Source of the DNA: Chryseosolibacter histidinae
Lineage (GTDB): Bacteria > Bacteroidota > Bacteroidia > Cytophagales > Cyclobacteriaceae
Reading direction: 5' to 3'
Assembly: GCF_018598225.1 (NCBI RefSeq)
Contig: NZ_JAHESF010000005.1
Span: forward strand, 124,001 to 188,000
Length of the DNA: 64,000 nt
The position numbers and the translations under genes are program-made. This document shows positions 25,847 to 33,907 of the stretch, one piece after another. The stretch's first letter is position 1, and every line of letters starts with the position of its first letter. The notes under the pieces were generated by a model. That model saw nothing but the letters and a program-made list of their open reading frames with translations. It had not been told where the DNA came from and searched no databases.

Positions 25847-28800
25847 ATGAGGTCAACGCACGATACGAGTTACAAAACCACCTGTTCCTACTGCGGCGTG
25901 GGTTGTGGGATAGTGATCAGGAAAGACCGGAAGAACAACCTGGTGCTGGAAGGCAATCCTGATCATCCTGTGAACAAGGGTATGCTGTGCTCCAAGGGCA
26001 TGAACCTTCATTATGCCATGCAGGACATGAGCGACAGATTGCTGTTTCCCGAAATGCGATGGAGCCGGAACCACCCGTTGCAGCGTGTGAGCTGGAGCGA
26101 CGCGATGAAAAGGGCCGCTGCCGTCTTCAGCGCCATGATCAAAACGTATGGCCCGGACTCCGTCGGTTTCTATGTTTCAGGACAATGCCTCACCGAAGAA
26201 TACTACGTGGCTAACAAGTTGGTGAAAGGTTTTTTAGGCACCAATAACATCGACACCAACTCCCGACTCTGCATGAGCAGCGCTGTTGCAGGGTATGCGC
26301 AGATGTTGGGTGAGGATGCTGTACCCGTAGCGTACGAAGATATCGAGCTGTCGGATTGCTTTTTGATTGCCGGAGCCAATCCCGCATGGTGTCATCCCAT
26401 TCTCTTCCGGAGGATCGAAGCACACAAACAGAAGAATCCGGAGGTGAAGCTTATTGTTGTTGACCCGCGACGAACACAGACGTGTGCTCTGGCAGACCTG
26501 CACTTACAGATCAATCCCGGCACCGACATCTATTTGTACAATGCCATTGTCCGCGTGCTCATCGAAAACGGCGAGGTGGATTACAATTTTGTTCGCGGTC
26601 ATACCGAACAATTCGAGCAGTACCGCGACTCAGTGTTTCAGCACACGGTAGAAGAGGCGGCAGAGAAATGTGATGTAAGCATTCACGATATTCAGCTGGC
26701 GGCGTCTTACATTGCTGCTGCCAAAGGTTTTCTCACCTTGTGGGCCATGGGTTTGAACCAGAGTGCTATTGGCGTGAAGAAGAATCATGCGCTCATCAGC
26801 CTGAATCTCGTCACAGGCCATATTGGTAAACCAGGCTCTGGTCCGTTCTCGCTCACCGGCCAGCCCAACGCCATGGGGGGCAGAGAGGTAGGAGGACTGG
26901 CCACGATGCTGGCAGCGCATCGCAGCCTCGCCAACGCACAGCACCGTGAAGAGGTGGCAAAGTTCTGGGGTGTTGATTCTATTTCAAGTAGACCGGGATA
27001 CACCGCCACCCAAATGATCGAAGCGCTGGAACGCGGCGAGCTCAAAGCCCTGTGGATCATCTGCACCAACCCGCTGGTGAGCTGGCCCGATGCGCGGCGT
27101 GCAGAGGCAGCGTTGGCCAATGCAAAATTTGTGGTCGTGCAAGATATTTCCCGCCGCTCCGACACGCTTCAGTTTGCAGACCTCATTCTTCCTGCGGCAG
27201 GTCACTTCGAGAAAGAAGGTACCATGACCAATTCCGAAAGGCGCATTACCCACCTCGATAAGATCGTCGACCCTCCCGGCGAAGCGCTTCCCGATGCAGA
27301 GATCCTTTGCCGGTTCGCGAAGGCCATGGGCTTCAAAGGTTTCGATTACACATCGGTGGAGGAGATCTATGCAGAACATTGCCGCCTAACGAAAGGAACG
27401 AATATCGATATCAGTGGACTCTCGTATGCGCGTCTACGGGCAGAAGGCTCTATGCAATGGCCGGTGCCTGAAGCAACGCATAGCGGCACCACGCGACTGT
27501 TCGCCGACCACGCATTTTATACGCCATCGCGCAAAGCAAAATTCTATCCCATCGATGCGGAGAACCTTTCGGCAGTACCCACACCGGAGCTACCGCTGAT
27601 CCTGACTACGGGAAGGATACGCGATCAGTGGCATACCATGACCAAAACTGGTAAGGTGAATCGCCTGCGTCAGCACATCGATAAACCATTCCTGGAGATC
27701 CATCCTGATGATGCGGCTGCCAGGAACATCGGCGAAGACGACGTTGTGGTGATCAGGAACGAGCAGGGCGATGTGCGCGTGCGTGCCCGCATCTCTGCCG
27801 AGATCAAAAGAGGTGTGGTCTTCCTGCCCATGCACTGGGGACGGATGCTAATGAAAGACGCCGCGCGCGCCAACAACCTCACCACCATGCTGGTCGATCC
27901 GGTCTCAAAAGAGCCCGATTTCAAATTCTCACGTGTGGAGGTTGAGCTATACCGGAAACCTGCCGAGAAGATCATCATCGCCGGTGCAGGAGCAGCGAGC
28001 TATCGTTTTTTGTGCAGCTACCGATCCCTGAACAGCGATGACGAGCTGCTGGTGATCTCTAAAGAAAAAGACCCGTTCTACAACCGTGTGCTGTTGCCTG
28101 AATATGTGAATGATACACTGTCGTGGGAAAAACTTCAGAAATTCAGGTCAGGAGAATTTGAAGCGCTCGATGTGTCGATGCAGCTCGAGAACGAGATCGT
28201 GGCCATCAACCGCGCAGAGAAATACATCATAGACAAGCGTGGCCAGAAACATGGTTATGACAAGCTCATCCTCGCCACCGGCAGCAGGGCCCACATTCCC
28301 AATGACGCGCCCATTCATCTGCCGGGCGTTTTCACGATGCGCACCCGGTATGATGCAGACCGCCTGAAGAATTACCTCAGTCCCAACGGACAGGTTTTGA
28401 TCATCGGTGGTGGATTGCTCGGACTTGAGCTTGCAGTATCGCTCCGCGACATCGACGTGCAGGTCTCCATTCTCCAGCTCGGCAGCAGGCTGATGGAACG
28501 GCAGATCGACAACCTCGCCGGACAGCTGCTGCTGGATTTTATTGAAGAGAAAAATATTACGGTATACATCAACGACCAGATGCAATCCGTGGAACAAGAC
28601 ATTGCCACCGGCAAGCTCAGCGCCTCGTTCCGCAGTGGTAAGATCATTCGTATAGACGCCATTGTATATGCGGTAGGTACAAGACCCAACATCGAGTTTG
28701 CACAGGAAGCCGGTGTTGAAACAGCGCGTGGTATTATTGTGAACGATCATCTTCAGACCAACGATCCCGACATTTTCGCCATGGGCGAGATCGCCGAACA

Positions 28801-29356
28801 CCGCGGCAAGGCCCTGGGCATCACATCGGCCGCTGAAAAACAGGCCGACATCCTCGCACGCTTTATCCATGGCGATATGCAGAGCCTTTACGATGGCGCT
28901 GTGCCCATGAACATCCTCAAGCTGTCGGGCCTGGACCTCTGCTCCATCGGCATCGCGGAGATCCCCGCAGATGATGACGACTATGAAGAGATCCTGTTCA
29001 TCGACAAATCGAAACGGTATTACAAAAAATGTATCATCAAGGACGACCGGCTTGTAGGTGCCATTCTGATCGGCGACAAGAGCGAGTTTGCCGAGTTCAA
29101 AACGCTGATCGAAGACAAGATCGAACTGTCCGAGCGCAGAATGCAGCTGCTGCGGTCAGGCAAAAAAACAGAGCCCATGCTGGGTAAGCTGGTCTGCTCC
29201 TGTAACCAGGTGGGCGCAGGCAACCTGCAGAAGCTGCTTGACGACGGTTGTACCGAGCTGGGCGACATCTGCCGGCGTTCAGGCGCAGGGCTGGGCTGCG
29301 GAAGCTGCAAGCCCGAGATCCAGCAGATGATCAGGGAAAGTTTAGTGAAAGTGTAA
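25847..29356 (+). CDS. fused assimilatory nitrate reductase (molybdo-catalytic + FAD/NAD(P)H reductase + BFD domain)
   Basis: This 1169-residue chain should reduce nitrate to nitrite in the cytoplasm. Residues 1-700 are a bis-MGD catalytic domain of the DMSO-reductase family, with [4Fe-4S] ligands C13, C16, C20 and C48 and the likely Mo ligand C142 (NSRLCMSS). Residues 703-1080 are an FAD/NAD(P)H-dependent reductase like NasB and the NirB N-terminus (KIIIAGAGAASYRFL; VLIIGGGLLGLELAVSL). Residues 1113-1160 are a BFD-like [2Fe-2S] domain (LVCSCNQVGAG ... GLGCGSCKPE). In many bacteria these functions are split between NasC and NasB. The gene ends three bases before the next one. Confidence 0.94.
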   Translation: MRSTHDTSYKTTCSYCGVGCGIVIRKDRKNNLVLEGNPDHPVNKGMLCSKGMNLHYAMQDMSDRLLFPEMRWSRNHPLQRVSWSDAMKRAAAVFSAMIKTYGPDSVGFYVSGQCLTEEYYVANKLVKGFLGTNNIDTNSRLCMSSAVAGYAQMLGEDAVPVAYEDIELSDCFLIAGANPAWCHPILFRRIEAHKQKNPEVKLIVVDPRRTQTCALADLHLQINPGTDIYLYNAIVRVLIENGEVDYNFVRGHTEQFEQYRDSVFQHTVEEAAEKCDVSIHDIQLAASYIAAAKGFLTLWAMGLNQSAIGVKKNHALISLNLVTGHIGKPGSGPFSLTGQPNAMGGREVGGLATMLAAHRSLANAQHREEVAKFWGVDSISSRPGYTATQMIEALERGELKALWIICTNPLVSWPDARRAEAALANAKFVVVQDISRRSDTLQFADLILPAAGHFEKEGTMTNSERRITHLDKIVDPPGEALPDAEILCRFAKAMGFKGFDYTSVEEIYAEHCRLTKGTNIDISGLSYARLRAEGSMQWPVPEATHSGTTRLFADHAFYTPSRKAKFYPIDAENLSAVPTPELPLILTTGRIRDQWHTMTKTGKVNRLRQHIDKPFLEIHPDDAAARNIGEDDVVVIRNEQGDVRVRARISAEIKRGVVFLPMHWGRMLMKDAARANNLTTMLVDPVSKEPDFKFSRVEVELYRKPAEKIIIAGAGAASYRFLCSYRSLNSDDELLVISKEKDPFYNRVLLPEYVNDTLSWEKLQKFRSGEFEALDVSMQLENEIVAINRAEKYIIDKRGQKHGYDKLILATGSRAHIPNDAPIHLPGVFTMRTRYDADRLKNYLSPNGQVLIIGGGLLGLELAVSLRDIDVQVSILQLGSRLMERQIDNLAGQLLLDFIEEKNITVYINDQMQSVEQDIATGKLSASFRSGKIIRIDAIVYAVGTRPNIEFAQEAGVETARGIIVNDHLQTNDPDIFAMGEIAEHRGKALGITSAAEKQADILARFIHGDMQSLYDGAVPMNILKLSGLDLCSIGIAEIPADDDDYEEILFIDKSKRYYKKCIIKDDRLVGAILIGDKSEFAEFKTLIEDKIELSERRMQLLRSGKKTEPMLGKLVCSCNQVGAGNLQKLLDDGCTELGDICRRSGAGLGCGSCKPEIQQMIRESLVKV

Positions 29357-29359
29357 GGC

Positions 29360-30937
29360 ATGAGCAGCTCAAATCACAACAGCGCGGTCACCGGAAAAAA
29401 CGGGGCGTATACTTTTAAGCGGGAGAAAAAGTTAACTTACCAGCGCGAACCCGAGCCTGGTATGGATCAACCCGTTGAAAATAAAAAAAGCGACCTGATC
29501 AGGGCCTTTGTAAAGGGAGGATTTTTATCGCCCGCAGGCCTGCTGAAGATCATGGAGCTTTCGCGCAGCCTCGGAAATAAATACGTGCTCTTTGGCTCGC
29601 GGCAGGACATCATGTTTCCCTCGCATGGTGCCAACGAGTCTGAGTTGAGCGATGCGTTCAAAGCTATTCACATCGAGTATGAGCTCGGCAGCGACCAGTC
29701 TGTATTTCAAAACATCGTTTCTTCGTACGTGGCGGTGAACGTGGTGGAAACCACCAGCTGGGTGAAGGAAGATACCTACAACGTGCTCATCGATAGCTTC
29801 GACTACAAACCGAAGCTCAAGATCAACATTGTGGACCCGCTTCAGAGTCTGGTGCCGCTATTTACCGGTGAGCTCAACTTCATTGCGTCACGGGAAGAGA
29901 ACTATTGGTACCTGTACATCCGTGATCCCCGTAAGGGCAACGTGATCGAATGCTGGCCGCGACTCATCTTCGGCCAGGATATTCCCAGGATCGCCCGGGA
30001 ACTTGAGAAGATCTTCCTGGAGTTCCTTCCGTTCACGGCCGAAGAGCTTCACCTGGTGCTCAAGAATAACTATGTGCGCATCAACTACAAGCCCATCCAG
30101 GAGAAGCTGAAGTTTCATGAAACCACCTTCCCGTATTACGAAGGGCTCAACGCCATGCTCAACAACCAGTACTGGCTGGGATTGTACTGGCGCAACAATC
30201 AGTACGATATAGATTTTATGAGCGCTGCCTGCAAGCTGTGCCAGGAAACCAACATCAGTAACATCAACATCATTCCCTGGAAAGCTTTTATCATCAAAGG
30301 TATCAAGGCTGCAGACCGGCTGCGCTGGGAAAAGCTGATGGGTAAATTCGGTATCAACGAGCGCCACTCATCGCTGGAGCTCAACTGGCACTTGCCCGTG
30401 ATCGACTCAGAGGCGCTGGCACTGAAACGGTTCCTGGTGCGTGAGCTCGATCAGCAGGACATCAGCACACACGGCCTCACTTTCGCCATCAAAACAAACC
30501 GCGATACTTTTCATTTTACGTCCATCGTCATTGAAAAGATAAATCCGACCGGTGCGGCATCCGGAGACCGATACAACATTTTGTATGCGAAGAATTTTAA
30601 TCCCACCAACATCACCTATTACACATACGCGAAAGCTGTTAAGAAAGAGCTGATCCCCACGTTGCTGATAGAATTGAGCAAGCTGTACTTCCGCCAGCTG
30701 AACCCTGAGCGTGAGCAGGTGCACGAAGTAAAAACGGATACCCCACCCGTGAGCGGACCCGTCACCAGCTATCAATGCACCAACTGCCTCACCGTTTACG
30801 ACAGACGATACGGCGATCCCGCCTCGAACATTCCACCCGGCGTACCCTTTGAAGAACTACCGGATAGTTACGTCTGCCATGTATGTGAAACACCCAAGAA
30901 AGACTTCGTTCCCGTCACCTCGTCGTCTGACCACTGA
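29360..30937 (+). CDS. rubredoxin-tailed protein with degenerate nitrite/sulfite-reductase fold
   Basis: The C-terminal 50 residues (about 467-518) are a rubredoxin: YQCTNC ... GDPASNIPPGVPFEELPDSYVCHVC, with both C-x2-C pairs. The first 450 residues show two copies of the ferredoxin-like half typical of sirohaem reductases (GGFLSPAGLLKIMELSR then YVLFGSRQDIMFP near 55-87; NISNINIIPWKAFIIKGI near 295-312). The C-x5-C and C-x3-C ligands of the sirohaem/[4Fe-4S] site are absent, so the domain is unlikely to be a catalytic nitrite reductase. It is tightly coupled to the nitrate reductase gene, which suggests electron transfer or assembly for that enzyme. Confidence 0.8.
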   Translation: MSSSNHNSAVTGKNGAYTFKREKKLTYQREPEPGMDQPVENKKSDLIRAFVKGGFLSPAGLLKIMELSRSLGNKYVLFGSRQDIMFPSHGANESELSDAFKAIHIEYELGSDQSVFQNIVSSYVAVNVVETTSWVKEDTYNVLIDSFDYKPKLKINIVDPLQSLVPLFTGELNFIASREENYWYLYIRDPRKGNVIECWPRLIFGQDIPRIARELEKIFLEFLPFTAEELHLVLKNNYVRINYKPIQEKLKFHETTFPYYEGLNAMLNNQYWLGLYWRNNQYDIDFMSAACKLCQETNISNINIIPWKAFIIKGIKAADRLRWEKLMGKFGINERHSSLELNWHLPVIDSEALALKRFLVRELDQQDISTHGLTFAIKTNRDTFHFTSIVIEKINPTGAASGDRYNILYAKNFNPTNITYYTYAKAVKKELIPTLLIELSKLYFRQLNPEREQVHEVKTDTPPVSGPVTSYQCTNCLTVYDRRYGDPASNIPPGVPFEELPDSYVCHVCETPKKDFVPVTSSSDH

Positions 30938-31104
30938 CCCGCGCGCGGACCCCATGCGCAGCGGTCTGACGACTATCCCCGTTCGCCTGCGGACGCCCTT
31001 GTTCACCAGCGAAGACTAACGCACAACACCAGATCTCATAATAGCCTGTAACTACATCCAATTCAACGTTTTGCACGAATGGCACTATATTCGTAAAGGG
31101 TTTA

Positions 31105-31171
31105 ACCGGCAACCGGTAACTGGCAACCGGCAACTTGAAACGTCTAACTTTAAACTTCAAACTTCAAACTC
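31105..31171. repeat. CCGGCAAC and AACTTCAAACTTCAAA repeats upstream of the permease
   Basis: ACCGGCAACCGGTAACTGGCAAC-type units are followed by AACTTTAAACTTCAAACTTC units right up to the start codon at 31173. The repeats are in frame with the gene and would code for a spurious leader if an earlier start were used. Confidence 0.75.
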
Positions 31172-31172
31172 A

Positions 31173-33587
31173 ATGCTCCGAAACTATCTCCGCATCGCCT
31201 ACCGCAACCTGTTAAAGAGCAAAGTTTTTTCCGCTGTGAACATTGCCGGGCTGGCAGTGGGCATCGCCGCTTTTCTCTTCATTATCCAGTATGTGCGTTT
31301 TGAAAGGAGCTACGAAAGCTTCAACCCTAACGCAGACAATGTTTACCGGGTCACCATCGACCTGTACAATGGCGCTGAGTATGTGGTGACCGACTGCGAG
31401 ACCTATGGTGTGCTGGGCCCAATGCTGAAGGAAAAGATGCCGGAGGTGATCGATTTTGTAAGGATGTATCACAACGATGGCCTCCAGGAGCTGGAAGCGG
31501 GAAGCCGGAAATTTTTAGACGAAGGCCTTTATTATGCAGACCCTTCGGCGTTCAATATATTTTCCGTCAGCGTCATCCAGGGCAATCCGAAGGCGGCGCT
31601 GTCGGAGCCATTCCAGATCGTGTTAAACGAGACCATGGCAAAGAAATATTTTGGCCGCACAGACATCGTAGGTGAAACAGTGAAGGTGCAGGGTACGCTG
31701 TATCATGTCACGGCTGTAATGGCCGACCTGCCGCCCAATACACATCTCAAGTTCAATGCGCTGTTATCGCACGAGACCATTGTGAAGACGCGGCCGCGAT
31801 ACACGAGTGAGCCCTGGTCGGGCAACAATGAATATACGTACCTGCTCATGCAGCCGGGAACAGACCTGGCGGCCTTTAATGATAAGCTCGCGCAGCTCTC
31901 GATATCACTGAAGGATAAGGTCGGTAATGAGCGCTTTAAAGCTGAGCCGGTGAAAGACATTCACCTCTACTCCAATAAAACGTACGAGCCGGAGGTGAAT
32001 GGCAACGCGAGGGTGGTTTATTTTCTGCTGATCATCGCCATCTTTATCATTGCCCTTGCCTGGGTGAACTATATCAATCTTTCCACGGCACGGGCCCTGG
32101 ATCGCGCGCGTGAGGTGGGCATCCGCAAGGTGATGGGATCGTTGCGTCGTCAGCTCGTATTTCAGTTTTTGTCTGAGTCGGTGATGGTGAATGTGATCGC
32201 AGCCTTTCTTGCCTTCGGGTTGTTTCAAATGGGGCTGCCGTTATTCCGCGGTCTTACGGGACAGCCGCTGCCACTCGACTTTGTTCAGGACATCAGCTTC
32301 TGGAAATTATTCTTTAGCCTGATCGCTGCCGGATCTTTGTTATCGGGCCTTTATCCTGCTTTTGTGCTCTCGGCGTTCAGGCCCGCAGAAGTACTGAAAG
32401 GAAAATTCAGGTCGTCTTCACATGGTCAGCGACTGCGCCAGGGATTGGTGATCTTCCAGTTTTCGTCTACCGTCATACTCATGGTGTGTATGTCTGCCGT
32501 TTACCTGCAGATCAGCTACCTGCGAAACTATGACCTTGGCATGGAGATCGACCAGACCGTTGCGCTGCGGGTGCCCGAGCTTGACATGCCCGACTCTCTT
32601 TACCGCGCCAGGTACCAAAGCCTGAAGACGGAGCTGCTTCGTAATCCTGCGATCCGATACGTAGCCCAGTCGGAAAGTTTACCGGGATTGAGCCTTCACG
32701 AGCTGAGCTCCACCTCAAGCATCTGGCGGCTGGGCCAGGAGCAGAATGACGACAGCTACACCTATTACGTGATCGCTATAGATGCCGATTTTGCCAGGGC
32801 GCTCAATATGACGTTTGTTGCCGGCCGCAATTTTCAGGAAGGTGTACGAAACGATGACCAGGTCATCATCAACGAAGAGGCGGTGAGCAAGCTCGGCTTT
32901 TCAAGCCCGGAAGAAGCAATCGGTTCAAAGATCACCTATAAGACCCGCCGGAATGGAGAGTCGTCCACGGTGATCGGTGTGCTGAAGAATTTTTACCAGC
33001 GCTCGCCCAAAGAGCCGCACATTCCCATGGTGTTCCCTTACGGAAGCGATGCGAGCTATTTTTCCATCCGGTTGCAGACAGAAGATGTGCACAGCGCCGT
33101 GGCATCAGTGAAGAAAGTATGGGATGAAGTATTTCCCGGCACGATCTTCCATTATTTTTTCATCAATGAAAGATATGATCAGCAATACCAGGCCGATGCG
33201 CAGTTCGGAAAAGTGGTGGCCAGCTTTTCAGTGCTGGCGGTATTTATCGCCTCCCTCGGATTATTCGGACTTTCGTCTTTCACCATCGTGCAGCGCACCA
33301 AAGAGATCGGTATCCGCAAGGTGCTCGGCGCATCCGTGTTCCAGATCGTGAACCTGCTCTCAAAAGATTTCACCAAAGTGATCCTGATCGCCGCTGTGCT
33401 GGCGCTACCGGTGGCCTACTTCGCCATGGAGCAATGGCTGTCCACCTACGCCACCCGCATCAGCCTGAACGTTTGGATCTTCATGCTCCCCGTAATAGTG
33501 ATATTGATGATCGCGCTGCTCACGGTCAGCTTCCAGACCATCAAAACCGCGCTCTCAAATCCGACCAATGCATTGAAACAGGAATAA
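31173..33587 (+). CDS. MacB/FtsX-type ABC transporter permease
   Basis: This inner-membrane protein has 804 residues. A TM near residues 20-40 (VNIAGLAVGIAAFLFII) precedes a periplasmic MacB_PCD domain and a three-TM FtsX block (about 285-420). A second periplasmic domain and a C-terminal FtsX block (about 680-800) follow. It has the duplicated layout common in Bacteroidota export systems. The motif DRAREVGIRKVMGS and its second copy RTKEIGIRKVLGAS are FtsX coupling regions. No ATPase gene is adjacent. The substrate is unknown. Confidence 0.9.
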   Translation: MLRNYLRIAYRNLLKSKVFSAVNIAGLAVGIAAFLFIIQYVRFERSYESFNPNADNVYRVTIDLYNGAEYVVTDCETYGVLGPMLKEKMPEVIDFVRMYHNDGLQELEAGSRKFLDEGLYYADPSAFNIFSVSVIQGNPKAALSEPFQIVLNETMAKKYFGRTDIVGETVKVQGTLYHVTAVMADLPPNTHLKFNALLSHETIVKTRPRYTSEPWSGNNEYTYLLMQPGTDLAAFNDKLAQLSISLKDKVGNERFKAEPVKDIHLYSNKTYEPEVNGNARVVYFLLIIAIFIIALAWVNYINLSTARALDRAREVGIRKVMGSLRRQLVFQFLSESVMVNVIAAFLAFGLFQMGLPLFRGLTGQPLPLDFVQDISFWKLFFSLIAAGSLLSGLYPAFVLSAFRPAEVLKGKFRSSSHGQRLRQGLVIFQFSSTVILMVCMSAVYLQISYLRNYDLGMEIDQTVALRVPELDMPDSLYRARYQSLKTELLRNPAIRYVAQSESLPGLSLHELSSTSSIWRLGQEQNDDSYTYYVIAIDADFARALNMTFVAGRNFQEGVRNDDQVIINEEAVSKLGFSSPEEAIGSKITYKTRRNGESSTVIGVLKNFYQRSPKEPHIPMVFPYGSDASYFSIRLQTEDVHSAVASVKKVWDEVFPGTIFHYFFINERYDQQYQADAQFGKVVASFSVLAVFIASLGLFGLSSFTIVQRTKEIGIRKVLGASVFQIVNLLSKDFTKVILIAAVLALPVAYFAMEQWLSTYATRISLNVWIFMLPVIVILMIALLTVSFQTIKTALSNPTNALKQE

Positions 33588-33592
33588 AAAAG

Positions 33593-33624
33593 GAGCCAGA
33601 AGTCAGAAGCCAGGAGTCAGGAGG
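33593..33624. repeat. AGTCAGAAGCCAGGAGTCAGG repeat
   Basis: Quasi-tandem GGAGCCAGAAGTCAGAAG units directly follow the permease stop. The same family appears after the genes ending at 42976 and 54094 and near 7.95 kb. Confidence 0.7.
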
Positions 33625-33714
33625 GTAAATTCCCTGGAACTGAGATGTGGTGTCATTGAGCCGACTTGGGCTTGTATAATGAGACAAAATAATAGCAGTA
33701 ATACCTTCAGTGTG

Positions 33715-33835
33715 AAATAAAGGCCTGAAGGGCGTAATTGTGCATTGGTATTCTACACGTGCCACAGGTGATTTACACGAGAGAGCATTTTTTGGCACGT
33801 AACGCACGCGCCTGATCAGGGCACGTGAAAAAATA
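33715..33835. repeat. composite hairpin element, degenerate copy
   Basis: The 33588-33907 gap holds a copy of the dispersed element: CCTGAAGGGCGTAAT, then ACGTGCCACAGGTG (33758 on), then TTTTGGCACGTAACGC, and finally GGCACGTG. The inner CAATATCC stem seen in the other copies is eroded here. The end of the gap (33872-33898, TTTG then TACTTTTA) may be the promoter of the next gene. Confidence 0.65.
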
Positions 33836-33907
33836 CCGGCTTACGATCAGGACTCTTTTCAAAAACACGTCTTTGTATTGGGTAACGGCATACTTTTACC
33901 TCATACT

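Noticed and set aside
31071-31172. Earlier start for the permease at 31.2 kb
   Set aside because: The extra 34 residues are encoded by CCGGCAAC and AACTTC repeats; family members begin at MLRNYLRIAYRNL.
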